DNA of 64,000 bases, taken from contig QVRM01006018.1 in NCBI GenBank assembly GCA_003439945.1, positions 372,001-436,000 of the forward strand, given 5' to 3'. The stretch is from Dermanyssus gallinae (Eukaryota; Arthropoda; Arachnida; Mesostigmata; Dermanyssidae). The notes under the pieces are model-generated. The model did not search any database. It worked only from the letters and a program-made list of their open reading frames with translations, and was not told the DNA's origin. Made by a program: the position numbers and the translations under genes. Position 1 is the first letter of the stretch, and each line of letters begins with the position of its first letter. This document shows, piece by piece, positions 12,180-24,281 of the stretch.

Positions 12180-13500
12180 GTGTGTGTTGGTGTGATTCTC
12201 TGGCAGTTTACCCGTCTGCTATCTATCGAGCGAGTGCCAGTGAGTCAAACTGCAGCTAAACCGCGGCAGTACAAACAAGCGAACCAACAACGATGAAGGT
12301 TAAACGAACGCACTGTGGAGGACGGAGGAGTGAGGAAGCGAGAGAACGCGCGCGTTCCCAACGCTCGCATTAAGGCTGCTGCTGCTGTTGTTGTTGTGGC
12401 TGGCTGTCTGGCTGGACGTGGTGAACGTCCGTCGATGTCGCTGCCGGCCGACGATTAGTGGACGACGCTGGGCGCCCAGGCGGCGACTCAAAACGCCGGA
12501 CCCACTAAGTAACTCTGGCCGAGCAACAACATCTCCATCTCCATCATCATCATCATCATCATTATCATCACAGCCGCAGCAGTAATCAGCGGGTGTGGTT
12601 GGTAGACGGGTGAGTTCTTGAGTGAGTGAGTGAGTTCTTGAGTGACCGAGTCCGTAAGAAACCAACCGACCGACCGACCGGTCATGAGCTGTTTTGACGC
12701 CCGCAAACAGTAGCCACCCCCCTGCTTGGCTGCGGCCAGACGGACGTCGTATGCGCAAGCATGCCCGTCCAACCCATTCCATTCCATCCGAGCGCACACC
12801 CCTGGCTCCGGTGGCTCGTGTAGATGACGTTCGAGCCGGTAGTGGTGGTGGTTGTGGAGGCAGAAGATGATGGCGTCAGAGAACGGCGAAGAAGATCAAG
12901 AAGACGAAGAAGAACAAGAAAGAGAAGCAGAAGAAGACAAAGAAGGAGAGGGAGAGGAAAACATGTCACTGATAGGTAGAAGACAGGCAAATAGATAGAG
13001 ATATACTTGGATGGATGGGTGTATGGGTATGGGTATGGCTATGGATGGACGGATGAATAGATGTGTAGTGGTGATGGTGGTGGTTGAGGATCGTGGCCTC
13101 GGTCGTGTCGGGTTGCCGGTTGTTGTGTCGGTGGTGGTGGTGGTGGTTGTGGTGGTAGTGGCGGGAACAGCGATAACAGTGGTTGCGGCTGGCGTTCGTT
13201 CATGCCTGCCGCTTATCGGTCGTTATCGTCTATCGTTGGGCGTCTGGTGGTCGGTTGGTCGTGGGGGGAAGAGGGGTTGTTCCCCAGCCGGACTCCCGCC
13301 TGTCCGTTCTGTGCCGTAGCGTATGCAGCTTCCGTCATCATCATCCTCATCATTATTTTTTCCTCTTTTCTTTTTTCTTCTTTTCATCTTTAGTTAATAG
13401 TTGGCTGCATCACCATCGCGGTCTCTTCTCTTCTGTGCTGCTGCTGCTGCCGCAGCGTACTGTTGCAGTTCTAGGCCACAGTTCTGCGCTTAGTATGAGT
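12180..13500. promoter_or_regulatory. CpG-rich block, candidate regulatory or 5' non-coding DNA
   Basis: This is one of the most GC/CpG-rich stretches upstream of the Iroquois exons, especially 12290-12560. It includes tandem GAGT units near 12610-12650, an (ATC)n run near 12540-12570 and GGT-rich DNA near 13075-13160. No exon with conserved protein sequence was found. The Iroquois gene needs at least one 5' exon, and this block is a candidate for its promoter or 5' UTR by composition alone. Nothing specific such as a positioned core promoter was identified. Confidence 0.2.
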
Positions 13501-14630
13501 GTTTGAAGAAGTGATCAGTAATAGTTAGGACACATTCTCCTCCTGTTCTTCCACTGTCAATGCTGCTGTTGCAGCTGCTTACTAATTACTATGACTACGT
13601 TTTACTGCTAGCAACACGATTGGTCGCGATATCACACTTTGATCTAGGACGTTTTGCCGCCATCGTTGACACAATCTTTCTTCTTGACCGTTTCCTGTTC
13701 GACGTCGCGATTTTCGTTACCATCATCAACAACATCATCACCATTATTATCATCATTCCCACTATTACTGTAATTATTCTTAATACTGTTATTATTTTCG
13801 TCGTCACCATAGGCGTCAGTTTTGTCAGAGCCTTCGTCAGTCGGTTCGGCCCTTGTGGTGTGTTGATCGTAGTCGTCGGATTCATCGGCATCTTCATTTA
13901 AGGCGTTTATTGATGATGGCGATGGTTCGGTTCTAATCCCTCACCACATCACACGAAGGGTGGCGTCATCGGATTCCTCGTTCTGATCAAGATCTCGGGC
14001 CAATAATCTAGAACTTAACCGGCTTAGCTACCACCGAAAGCTTAGAGCATTTAAAACACCAGAGAAGAAAGGAAACGTGTCTTCCTACTTCTGGCGACGG
14101 GCCGACCTTGACTTGGCCGCAAAAACTAAGTCTCGACTGGTCATGATAATAACACATATCACCTGACGTTGTTTACAAAAGTACGACGCTTCTGGAAGAG
14201 GGCAGGGAGTGTTAACAGAACAACGTTTATAAATCTACAGTTCGCACACTACCTTACCATCACAGTTTCTGACTTAAGCCCTAGTATCACCGTATTACTG
14301 ATCTCTCTTCTGTCCCCTATCGTATGTACCCAATGAAAGTTAGAAAACCTCCAAAATGCTCGTAATAAGGATATATTTGCACATCCTTTAGCAGGGAGGC
14401 TTTATTACAATCACAGATATGTGCTCCATTACAAGAAAACAACCTCGCCTAAACCGGCGGCTTACGAGAAGGGTTGTGTATGGTTATACCTACAAGCTAG
14501 ACGCCATGCAAACATCCTATTAACAATCAGCATGCACTTATCTCTATAATTTTTCAACAATTGCTCTTGGGATTACATCCGCTATTCTCGCGACTATGTT
14601 AGCCTCCTACTCGTTGATTGTGACGCCGGC
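13501..14630. other. No gene recognised
   Basis: Contains ATC/ATT-rich DNA at 13725-13800 giving poly-Ile open frames on the + strand; nothing else identifiable. Confidence 0.5.
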
Positions 14631-14841
14631 CTACTGAAATTCTTCTTTCCGCAGCTGATCGGGAAGTCATCTTAAATGTTGTCATCATTCCAGTTATATT
14701 TCCAGACGTTCGCTTGTTCGGCTGCATCGCCGCCCACTTCTCAGCTGCTAGAAACTCCTCAACCTCGTCGTCTTCCTCGAGGAGACCAAAGTCAGTCTTT
14801 TCGGGGGTTCCGTCGAAGTTGTCGATGTTGACAGCACGCAT
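14631..14841 (-). pseudogene. SEM1: SEM1/DSS1 processed pseudogene
   Basis: The minus-strand frame from the ATG at 14841 encodes about 45 residues including DFGLLEEDDEVEEFLAAEKW, which matches the acidic LLEEDDEFEEF...W segment of SEM1/DSS1. That is the small acidic subunit of the 26S proteasome lid, which also binds BRCA2 and PCI-domain complexes. A frameshift near 14706 moves into a second frame carrying NVWKYNWNDDNI, equivalent to the family's WEDNWDDDN block. An in-frame TAA follows at 14672-14674. A second shift near 14660 leads to QLRKEEFQ and a TAG at 14631-14633. The span is 211 nt, two short of the 213 nt needed for 70 codons plus stop, and family members are about 70 residues. There is no intron and there are several lesions, so this is a retrocopy rather than a working gene. 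Confidence 0.85.
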
Positions 14842-15285
14842 TTGTATTTGGAAATCAATCTCCAGTCAACGAAATGTTATTGGTGATCAGTCAATACTAT
14901 AGCCGGACTGCTGCTAAACCCTAAAGAAGGGCGCCACGCCGAAGCCAACAACAATAGCACTCACTCGATTTGCCGGATTTGCCAGCCCGAACGAGAGTGT
15001 TTAACAGAACAACAGAAGCCGAACAGAAAAGCGAGTCCAGTCAATTGGAAGATACGTGTGGATCAACTAACTGATCTTATTTTAAACTAATATTGCACGG
15101 TAAACGTCTTTACGACCACCTACATTTAATCTAAAGTTTGCAATGTTTATTTAGGGAACAGTTTTGGCCAAACTTGGAGGTGGTGTGGATTAGCCTTCAG
15201 GTCCAGCCTTTGTAGTTTAATTTTTTTTTAAATTTAATTTTACTCGAAATGCGACTCTCAAAAGTTGTATTAAACTAACTGACGA

Positions 15286-15323
<38 letters not shown>

Positions 15324-16500
15324 TATTTATGCGCTGTCTAAAATGTGACCGTGTCGACATTGCTTATCGCCATTCATATCCACCGACGAACAGGTTTCTG
15401 CAAAACTTCTAAAAATGGTATCGCTCGGCAGTGATATACGCCGGACGCCGGGGATACGAAGTCGAAGGTTATCGTGCATAAAGTAATTATGTCAAATCTT
15501 ATCTCGCGTAAATTATTGCGTGTGTGACGGATGAGCCTTGTCTGCTATCAAGGCTGTTCTCGGTGCTGCTGTTGGATATGTGGAAGTCTAAGTTCTGTAG
15601 TACAGATAGCATTATGAACGTTATGAGGGCCATGACGGATGGCCGTCAATGATAATAAGAGCTTATGAGCAAAGCTCATCATCGCATAAATCATAATGCC
15701 ACACACACAGTCTCAGCCACACTGAAGAGTCACCATAATCATGACTAGAAGCAAACATACCAAAATGAGGCTAAACAACGAGATAAGGTTCCGAGCGTTA
15801 CTCATCTCGGTAAGGTCTCATTTGCCTGGCTTCGCTTTCGTACTACAAGTATCTCTCACCAGCAGACATATAAACCACGAAAAATAAATGGTACAATGGG
15901 TACTGAGAACCATACGACCCACTTAAAGCTAGAGCTTTGTCTTGGTAGAATTATAATGAAAGACTAATAATAGTTATAACAACAATTATTGTTGTTATTA
16001 CTATTATTGTTATTATAATTGCCTTGGTTATAAACCCACGCATACGATTTAGCGTCTTTGCTGTGCGCGCTTGTTTTGCTGCTCTCGTTTACGTTATGCA
16101 ACATTAGCTAAATCTAGGCAAAATTTTGCTACTAGAAGATGTACTAGAGGAAGCATTTTTGCACTGTACAGATAAGTAACGAGCTAGTAACGAGTCTGTT
16201 TTCGTCTCAAGTCGTTGGAAAACGAAGTGTTTCTGAGACTTAGTAATGATTCAAAACTTTGTATACGTTACAAAGGATGAAAACAGTTTTCATCAGTCAG
16301 AGAAATGAGTGAAGTCGAAGTGGTGGTCCTTTATGTAAATACAAATGTATATAAATAATTAACATTTAACAGCAGTTGAAATCGTCGTCATATGTATTGG
16401 AACAGATAGGTCGTTTCTGCCTTTTTAATTCTACAATATGACATTCAAGCTTATTACGAAATAAACAATATTAAACAAAAATCTGCGATTGCATCTTGGG
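14842..16500. other. No gene recognised; small inverted repeat
   Basis: Contains a (TA)n run at 15288-15316 and a near-perfect palindrome around 15974-15996 (ATAACAACAAT, one base, ATTGTTGTTAT). No coding sequence was recognised. Confidence 0.55.
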
Positions 16501-16506
16501 GAAGTA

Positions 16507-16583
<77 letters not shown>

Positions 16584-16598
16584 CATATCTATATATAT
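16507..16598. repeat. (TA)n microsatellite
   Basis: Perfect TA run of about 64 bases, followed by degenerate TA/CA/TC units. Confidence 0.95.
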
Positions 16599-17098
16599 AC
16601 TTCTCAATGTTCGGTAATATTTTGTCAAAAATAAAGGATTGTGAGTAGCGTACTGATTGTTTGGCAGACGCCGAACAAGCGGCATGGGCAAAATCGTCCA
16701 TTAAGTCTTTAAAGCTGAAGGGAAAAAAGAAGAGAATAGGATGGCATTTTCATAAATTGATTCATATCATCATCGTCATCATTATCATCTTCGCGATCGT
16801 CACTGTTATTATAACCATTAAGATCATTAACTTCATCTTAATCATCATTATAGAATCGCGCAACTGAGGCAGGGAAACACAACGAGACGCAAACACACAC
16901 ACAGAGAGAGAGAGAGAGAGTGCTAGCGGGGGAAGGGGACTGACCTCACCAAAAGCCGAAACAAACGATTATTCGGGCAAAACAAAATACAACCTCGCAG
17001 TTCTGCATGGCATCGGCTTGCCTCGCTATAGCTCAGAGGTCTGACTGCCCCTTGTACGCACTACTGCAAGCAATTCTAGTACACATCTAAAGTTCGGA

Positions 17099-17099
17099 C

Positions 17100-17180
<81 letters not shown>
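17099..17180. repeat. (TA)n microsatellite
   Basis: About 80 bases of TA with two phase breaks. Confidence 0.95.
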
Positions 17181-17182
<2 letters not shown>

Positions 17183-17414
17183 TGCTATTGTGACTACTAC
17201 GAGATTCCTAAAACTACTCAATACGGTATGTTAAAAAAGAACTGCTACCACGTGTTACTGCTAATACCATTTCTGGTGCCTGGGATTCGCTAACATATTC
17301 GCTTGACGCTTGCCAATGCTGACGGATACTCTGGAGGCGGGCGACTGGCACGAGTCGACGCTCAACCGACGGACTTGCTCGAGCGTTCCGGGCTGCATTC
17401 GTCGCTTTTCTTGC

Positions 17415-17605
17415 TACTGTTTTTCTTTTTGTTGTTATTATTGTTGTTGTCGATGTTGTTGTCGTCGATGTTGTTGTCGTCGTTGTTGTTGTTACTACTG
17501 TTGTTGTGGCTGCTGCTGCTGCTGTTTTTTGTTGCTGTTACAGTTGTGGCTGTTGTTGTCATTATCATAGTTGCTACTTCTGTCGTTGTTGTGGTATGTT
17601 GCATT
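17415..17605. repeat. (TTG)n imperfect microsatellite
   Basis: TTG/TCG/CTG triplets. They produce overlapping open frames of up to 151 codons, all dominated by Leu, Val, Cys or (minus strand) Asn/Ser and judged non-coding. Confidence 0.9.
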
Positions 17606-18814
17606 GTTTTCACGGAAGGAGTTCAGACCATTGTCGACCGGATTGCAACAGCTGCCGTACGCGGCAACGAGAACGAGAAGTTCAACCGTCGCTATGGCCG
17701 AATCGACAATAAAATCAAACAGCTGGAGCATCACTTTTGTCAGTTATCTTATTTCTAAAAATTGCGCCGCTTTCAAATTTCCATACAGCTGCCTGAGTTG
17801 AGTGACTGATCTATACATACTCCAGCTGAACGCCCCGTTAGACAGATCAACACACACACACACATATATATATATATAAGATTATTGCAGAAGTCCTGGG
17901 TTCAAAATTGGACACTTATCACGCGTCGATGCTTCCATTCGCCAGTGTGACTTGACTAGCGGCCTTGGCGTATTTGCAACACTTAAGCCGATTTTCCTAC
18001 TAAATCTCCTCTCATTTGGCTACATTTGCATTATTAACGCTAATCTACACGTTACTTTACTATTTTCGATATTTATCGCGGCGCCAGTGAAGATGTACAA
18101 TAAACATACTTATCTGTGAAGATGTAAAATAAACAACTGTTTTTTATCAACCACCAGGATGTAAGCGTTCTAAAACACCCATCAAGAGCAAATCTTCTAA
18201 AAAAATCGTATGGCATTAGAAAACAGTTTAGGCAGACACAATTATTCATGCGTAATGTGTAAAAAAATATGTTTCCTTGAAGATAGATCGCTACGAGTTC
18301 ATACAGCCCGCATCCATGGCGATACGTGTTTATTCACTGTTGCTACAGATTAGACATATTTACATTCAATGGGAACACGTGAAGTTGTTTCCGGTATTGA
18401 GGCCGTTTGTGATAACAGTGAAAGAAATGACGCAAAATGACGCATACAACAAGTAAAAACAGAAGCATTGGAAACCCCGGGGGGTGAAAGCTGTTGCAAA
18501 GACCAGCAAAAACCGCAGAATTGGCTAAAATAGAAAAGAAACGGCAGTGCCCAGTGGAAACCTGGCGACTGATTAAGTACTCTGATATTGTGCTGCGAGG
18601 AGCCGAATCACCTCGAAAGAAACAATATTATACAATAGGCCTTGGAACAAAGATACAGAATTCGCACGGAAATGGGTGCAGTCACAAGCGAAAACGTTGC
18701 TGTGTCAAACTAAAGAGGCTCCTAGATGCAAAGTGATCGGGAACGATATGATAAGAAATGGACACTTAAAGCAAACATTGGCACTGGCGTCATGCTGAAC
18801 AGCTCTATTTCTGA
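17606..18814. other. No gene recognised
   Basis: AT-rich unique DNA with a short CA/TA run at 17850-17878 and a small direct repeat (GTGAAGATGTA..ATAAACA) at 18087-18137. Confidence 0.5.
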
Positions 18815-19200
18815 GATCCGGAGAAATGTCTGAAGCGTGGAGGGATTTAACCATAATTGTTATATCTAAAGGGAAAGGTAGAGAAACAGAATTAAATGCT
18901 TGGAGGTGAAGAACACTCAACAGCTGCCCCTATAAGATATTCTCAGGGATAATATCAGATAGGCTGGAGTACATCAAATTCAGAAATGCGGTACAAGGGG
19001 AACAGCATGGGTTTAGAAGATCCACTTGCTAGCATAGATTTTGGAAACTATCCGAGCCGAAAAGACCGTTATACGCGGTATTTATAGATCCTAAGGCCGC
19101 TTTTGACTTATTAGCGCTAAGAAGCAGAATTATTGGGAAGTTAGTTTTGGAAGGAGTTCCGTATCGGCTTAGCTTCGGTACTACTGCTGTACCTCGGTAC
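18815..19200 (+). pseudogene. LINE reverse transcriptase relic
   Basis: Plus-strand pieces in order match the pre-palm and palm part of a LINE reverse transcriptase: SEAWRDLTIIVISKGKG, then KIFSGIISDRLEYI with GEQHGFRRSTC (equivalent to the conserved 'QHGFR..RST' block), then LYAVFIDPKAAFDL (motif A, with its Asp). A stop and frameshifts separate the blocks and nothing beyond motif A is clear. It resembles the + strand RT fragment at 50.2 kb in type. Confidence 0.7.
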
Positions 19201-20040
19201 TCAGGTGTGCTGTAGGTGCGCGAGATGCTTAGGTCAGTGCGAAAGATACCATGCAGCAGCATGTCCAGTAGTTCAATCAATAGCTGAACCAGCAAGATGA
19301 GAGAACGTCCAGTTATGTGAAAGAAGCACTATTTGTGTCTGATGTACATGATTATAATTTACCCAACCTGGGTGTTAATGCGTATACTATTAATGCAATT
19401 CAAATTCGCTTAGGTTGGCTTTCGTGATATTCGTAAATATAGAGCGGAGTAGTTTTATCCCGACATTTATCCTCAGATAAACTCAACATCTGGTAAACAT
19501 GGCGTCGACCCATTTAAACGAGTGGGGATTCCTCCTGAATGCCAGGAGGTCCAGGTCTATGCAGTTTATGGTAGGTCGGTGCTGAATGGTGTTAGGTCGT
19601 GTCTGAATGGTGGTGGTTGGCCGGCGTATCCTGGAACGGTATGCTATGCTACCTGTGTACTCTTCCTGGTCAATCAGTTCATGTATGGTAGTGGGCGAGA
19701 ACGCGTATAAGCTTTGCATAACTGGTGACTGGAATACGAATAATTGGGTGAGATGCGGAATGCTCTTTTCCTATCTAATCCGGCGGTTGTTTGTAAGAGG
19801 TGCGCTTGCGGTCTACGTACGCAACTAGAACTTGAGGGAGAGCGCGAAACAACACGGCAGTACTCCGGCCTACGTCTGCCGTCAAAACAACTGTTGCTTC
19901 TATCGCCATAGTATCGCCATGTAGACACGATAACTTTTTCACTCTGAAACTGTCCATCCTTGACGGGATATTTTTCGATTGTTTATCTAGCAATGATGAT
20001 TGGTTACTGAACACGTTCTGCACGTGCCATGGTATCGTTT
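19201..20040. other. No gene recognised
   Basis: No conserved motif seen on either strand. Confidence 0.5.
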
Positions 20041-20044
20041 CCGC

Positions 20045-20270
20045 ACGCTTGTTGTTGTTGGTTGTTGTTGTTGTCGTCGTCATTGTCGTTGTTGTTGTCG
20101 TTAGCGCCGCCGTTGATATGGTCCATGTTGTTAGTCGTTGTTTCGGCCTAACGAGCGGGGCGGACACAAAGATGAGATGATGTCACCTCAGACACGAGCG
20201 ACTGCTGTTCCTGCCGCCGCCCTGCTCATCGTTATTGTTGTTGTTGCTGTTGTTGTTGTTCTCGACGTCA
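20045..20270. repeat. (TTG)n imperfect arrays
   Basis: Two TTG/TCG-rich runs, at about 20045-20115 and 20232-20262, separated by CpG-richer DNA. Confidence 0.8.
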
Positions 20271-21990
20271 TGACCCTCCCCACCATCACCATCGTTCACG
20301 TCCGCCACCCCAAAGAACCAGCTAAACAAGCAACCCACGAAGCACCCCACTATCCCCAAAAACACCAGCATTCTGTTTGCAATAGTAGTAGTAGTAGAAG
20401 TAGTACTAGTAAAAACTAGTAGTTGTGTTAGCATATATCAGCTGTACTAGTAGCAGCGGTAATTATTGTCGCTGTTGTTCTTGTTGTTTAGCAACCTCCG
20501 CTATTGTCACTGTTCAAACAAACCTCTGTGACTGTGTAGGGAGTTGAGCCAGCACTGCTGACCACCCTCTCCCCTGTTCTCTCTCTCTCACTTTCTCTCT
20601 CTTTTTCACACACATTCACAGTCAAACACTCATAGATATACACAATTTCAGTCTCTCGCTTCATCTTAAATTCTATATTTATCTCACACTGTCTCTTTCG
20701 CTATATCTCTCTCTCTCCCTTCCCCCTCTTGCCCGTTAACTGGTGCCGCTAATGCAGCAGCGAAATGAGAAGCGACAGACACCCAGGCCGCGTATCCGTT
20801 CCTGCCCGAGCCTCTTATTAGCACTACGTGCGATTGCACCTCATGCATCGGGGGGGGGGGGGCTGGCCTGTTGCCGTGATGATTGCCGAAAGAACCACAG
20901 GCTGACCGAACGGCAGACAGACCAACCCACGGCTGCTGAAGAAGACGACCCCACGGCGGGCGATGATGAGGACCTCACCCTCGGCGACATCTGAGGCTTC
21001 AGTGACACCGGCGGTGACGCTGGATACACCGTCAGAAGCAACAACAGCAACAACAGAACCTCAGGTGGCTATTCGAATTGAGGCCCCCATCAGGAGGCAG
21101 ATGTGTATCATTATCATCATCGGTCAGTTGGCTGTACTGCTCTGCACTGCAGAACAGGACAGCACACTACAGAACGTACCATCAAGCCTTGGACCAAATC
21201 CTGGACCTTGACCAGCCCGCGGTGCCAAGGTGCGCGTTCATCAGCACAAAGCCGGTGTACATAGTCGGCTTCGGCATCCGTCCTTGAGCATCGTCACCAC
21301 CTACGTCGCCGGTAGGGGCCGTACCTGCATCCGCCGCACCAGAAGATACGAGAGCAGAACCAGCACTTCGGCACTTAGCCGAAGTGCGACTCACTCAAAC
21401 AAAAGTGAACTATAAAAATCACCAAGATAACGACGAGCAATCTGTGCTGAAAGGCTAAGAGAAGAAGACCTCGTGATAGGGGCTGACGAAAATGACGACA
21501 ACGCCGTATGGGGAATCTTACACAAAGGGGTGCGGGAAAGAAAATGGATGAATGAAATATGGTAGAAGCAAAATAGTGCTAACAATAAACGGAAAAAGCT
21601 TACTGTAACCGTCAAAAAACAATGACAGCAACACTATAACTAATACGATATTTACGTGTATATATATAAACTTTAAAACACACGTCAGTAAATCTTATGA
21701 GTTAAATGCTTTCCGAAAAGCCCATTTGTTGTGCGCATCGACACCGAACCGACCGTAACAACTGACTACCTGGCGTCAGAGCCGCCACCATAATTCCGCC
21801 TTCCACAACCACTCTATTCCGTCGACAACATTTATACGTCGACCATACATACAACCTACATAGAGGACTTCATTTCTACATCTTGCATGACCGGTGACGG
21901 CAACGCCATTCTCGCCCCGTCATAAGTTGTCTTTGGGGAATCTATCGAGAACTTTTGCCGCTGCCGCTGCTAGTGAAGGAATAGCAACGA
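20271..21990. other. No gene recognised; GC-richer island
   Basis: About 20740-21400 is GC-richer and has an 11-base G run near 20851. Open frames of about 80 codons (20743-20994, 20963-21211) have plausible composition, but the family is unrecognised and they overlap each other. Pyrimidine tracts occur at 20575-20730. Confidence 0.4.
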
Positions 21991-21994
21991 ATTT

Positions 21995-22145
21995 AGTTGC
22001 GGTTGTGTTGTTCTTTGTGTTGTTGCTGCCGTTGTTGTTGTTGCTGGTTGTTGTCTGTGCGCGTTGTTGTTGTGTTGGGTTGTTGTTGTTGCTGTTGTGT
22101 TGCGCCGTTGTTGTTGTTTTGTTGTTATTGTTGTGTTAGTGTTGC
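21995..22145. repeat. (TTG)n imperfect microsatellite
   Basis: TTG/TTA/CTG triplets over about 150 bases. Confidence 0.9.
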
Positions 22146-23198
22146 TGCCGTTGCTAGCTGTCTACTGCGAGTATTATGTCAGCCGGCAAAGTCAAACAAC
22201 TGAACGACTTGAAGAGCCATTAGGAACGAACGAGATAATGAGACTGATATGTGTGTCTTCTCCGTGCCGCGCATGTGTCTTTTTCTCTCTCGATGTGAAT
22301 GTGTATGTATGTATGTATGTGCATTTCTATAATGTAAATGTGTGCGTGTGTGTGTACGTGTGTTTGTGTATGCGACGGAGCAGAGCAACGGGTGCAGACA
22401 TGAAGACCGAACATAGCAGGGCAGGGCAGTTATTGAGAGAGACACACAGGAGAGACGAAAGCGAACTAAAGACAGTAAATAAGGCAGGCGGGCGAGCCCG
22501 CGCGAAATGGGGGTATGTTACAGGACGTTCGCGTGCAGAAAGAACGCAGCTCTGGCCGTCAAGCTCTCGGCCTGGTCACGGTTAACACGCCGATCAGAAG
22601 CAGCCTCAACAGCACCATACCTATGGTTCTCCTACGACAACGACAACAGCAACAACAACAACAACAACAACGACAACAACCACGGCAACATTAACAATAA
22701 CGACCAAACTACTGGAGGGTGTACGGCTTCCGGCAGCGTCTGCAATAATTGTCCTGCTCCATATGGGTGTTTGAGTGGCCGTACGTACCATTCGTACGAA
22801 CATACACCGCGCGCGTATTGGCTGCACGCTACGAACGTTCGAAACGCCCGCTTAAGCAATAGGCAATGCTAGTAGACATCGGTAGTCGGAGGTTAGATAA
22901 ACAAACAACATATAGAAGAATATTAGTGGTCGACCACACAAGGACACATACTCTTTCTCTCATTCTCGCCCTCTCTCTCTCTTTCTCTCCCTTTCTCTCT
23001 CTCTCCTGTTTTCTGCTCCCCTCTATGCCCGCTCAGAGAGGTCAGAATAAGAGAGAGATCCATTTCTCCTTCACACATTACTAAATGGTGCCAGTGCCAA
23101 TTGTCAAGCGTGTAGCGAAATTTGCTCCATTCGTTGAGCCCCAATCGGCGTGTGTTTTTTATTTTATTTTTGACCGTCTTCTCCGGACGGCAAATTTA
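22146..23198. other. No gene recognised
   Basis: Holds a TGTA/TG-rich stretch (22295-22370), a short (CAA)n run (22635-22700) and a CT-rich tract (22955-23010). Open frames here are unrecognised. Confidence 0.5.
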
Positions 23199-23310
23199 TC
23201 TACTTTCAGTAGTTTCTCATTGAGCCTAAAATTTTTATTCTCACACATTTAAAAAAAACATGCAACAATTCTGTGCACTTTGCAGAAAAGGCTATCGCCC
23301 GTGTTTGGCC
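23199..23310 (+). repeat. Dispersed repeat, copy 1
   Basis: The motif GCAGAAAAGGCTATCGCCCG at about 23283, and the preceding TTTCTCATTGAGCCTAAAAT near 23211, recur in the same order at 44821-44910. The body between them is diverged. It is an unnamed dispersed element or MITE-like fragment with no coding capacity. Confidence 0.6.
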
Positions 23311-23361
23311 GGCCATTAGTATTAATAGCAGCAACAGTAGTGGTAGGAGTTGTTGTTATGC

Positions 23362-23441
<80 letters not shown>

Positions 23442-23456
23442 TTATCATTATTATTA
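23362..23456. repeat. (ATT)n microsatellite
   Basis: Nearly perfect ATT triplets, about 31 units. Confidence 0.95.
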
Positions 23457-24240
23457 GATGTCCAATCCGTAGCCACTCGGTAAACAAAAATTTTTGCCCA
23501 TTACGTTCAGTAACGCCCCCCCCCCAAGCAGCCATACACCACGCGTGCCGACACGTTTGACCCGTTAGAATAGGATCTGCTCCTCACAACCCTCGCAAAC
23601 AGAAACAGTGGATGATTCTGTCGCGCAAGAAGCGTCTCGCGAACGTTCTGGCGGACGCAGGTGACCTGGCCGACCGTGGCCCCTTAAGAAATGGCCTTAT
23701 GACCTGCCGCAGGGGCCGCTGGGCTGCAGGTCCAATCTGTCGGGTCATTCAGCATGGATTTTGTTCGACGACGCGTAGAGCTTGTGTGAGGCTGCAAGTC
23801 GTCGGCGCCGCATCGGTAATCGAACCATGCATTGTTTGCCAATGCGGAGAGCAGGTGGAGATGCCGTTGGGATAACTGAAGCTGTAGCGCTTCTCGGGGC
23901 CCCGGGCTCCATGTGGCCAATAGCAACAATACTCTATCTGTCGTACTTCGCTCGGTTGGCGACCACCTACTGTCCGAAAACCTCGAGGACCACCACAATA
24001 GGGCACAAAGTTCGTAAGAGTTCACATTTGGCACACAAAAGCCAGTTTTGCCTGCTCGCGATCGTGGAGGCTTGAGGCCTCTTACGATACAACTACTACC
24101 AAGATCGGACTCCAAATGAGGATGTCGAATAAACGAGCTTGCATCTCTCTACGACACAAACTTTTTCCATCGATTTTCAATGCGGGAATGCCGCCGCTAT
24201 CTTAAGATCCCCCTGCCTGACGGACCGAGCTGAAACTGCG

Positions 24241-24241
<1 letters not shown>
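23457..24241. other. No gene recognised
   Basis: GC-richer, with open frames of 80-140 codons on both strands between 23612 and 24115 that overlap in antisense. No family motif was recognised; it could be a decayed transposon. Confidence 0.4.

Positions 24242-24279
<38 letters not shown>
24242..24279. repeat. (TA)n microsatellite
   Basis: Perfect TA run. Confidence 0.95.

Positions 24280-24281
<2 letters not shown>

Noticed and set aside
17020..17100. TAGCTCAGAGGT resembling a tRNA A box
   Set aside because: No B box at the required distance and no cloverleaf pairing.
23612..24115. Overlapping sense and antisense frames of 80-143 codons as a possible gene
   Set aside because: Both strands are open, no family motif is recognised, and there is no splice or start context.
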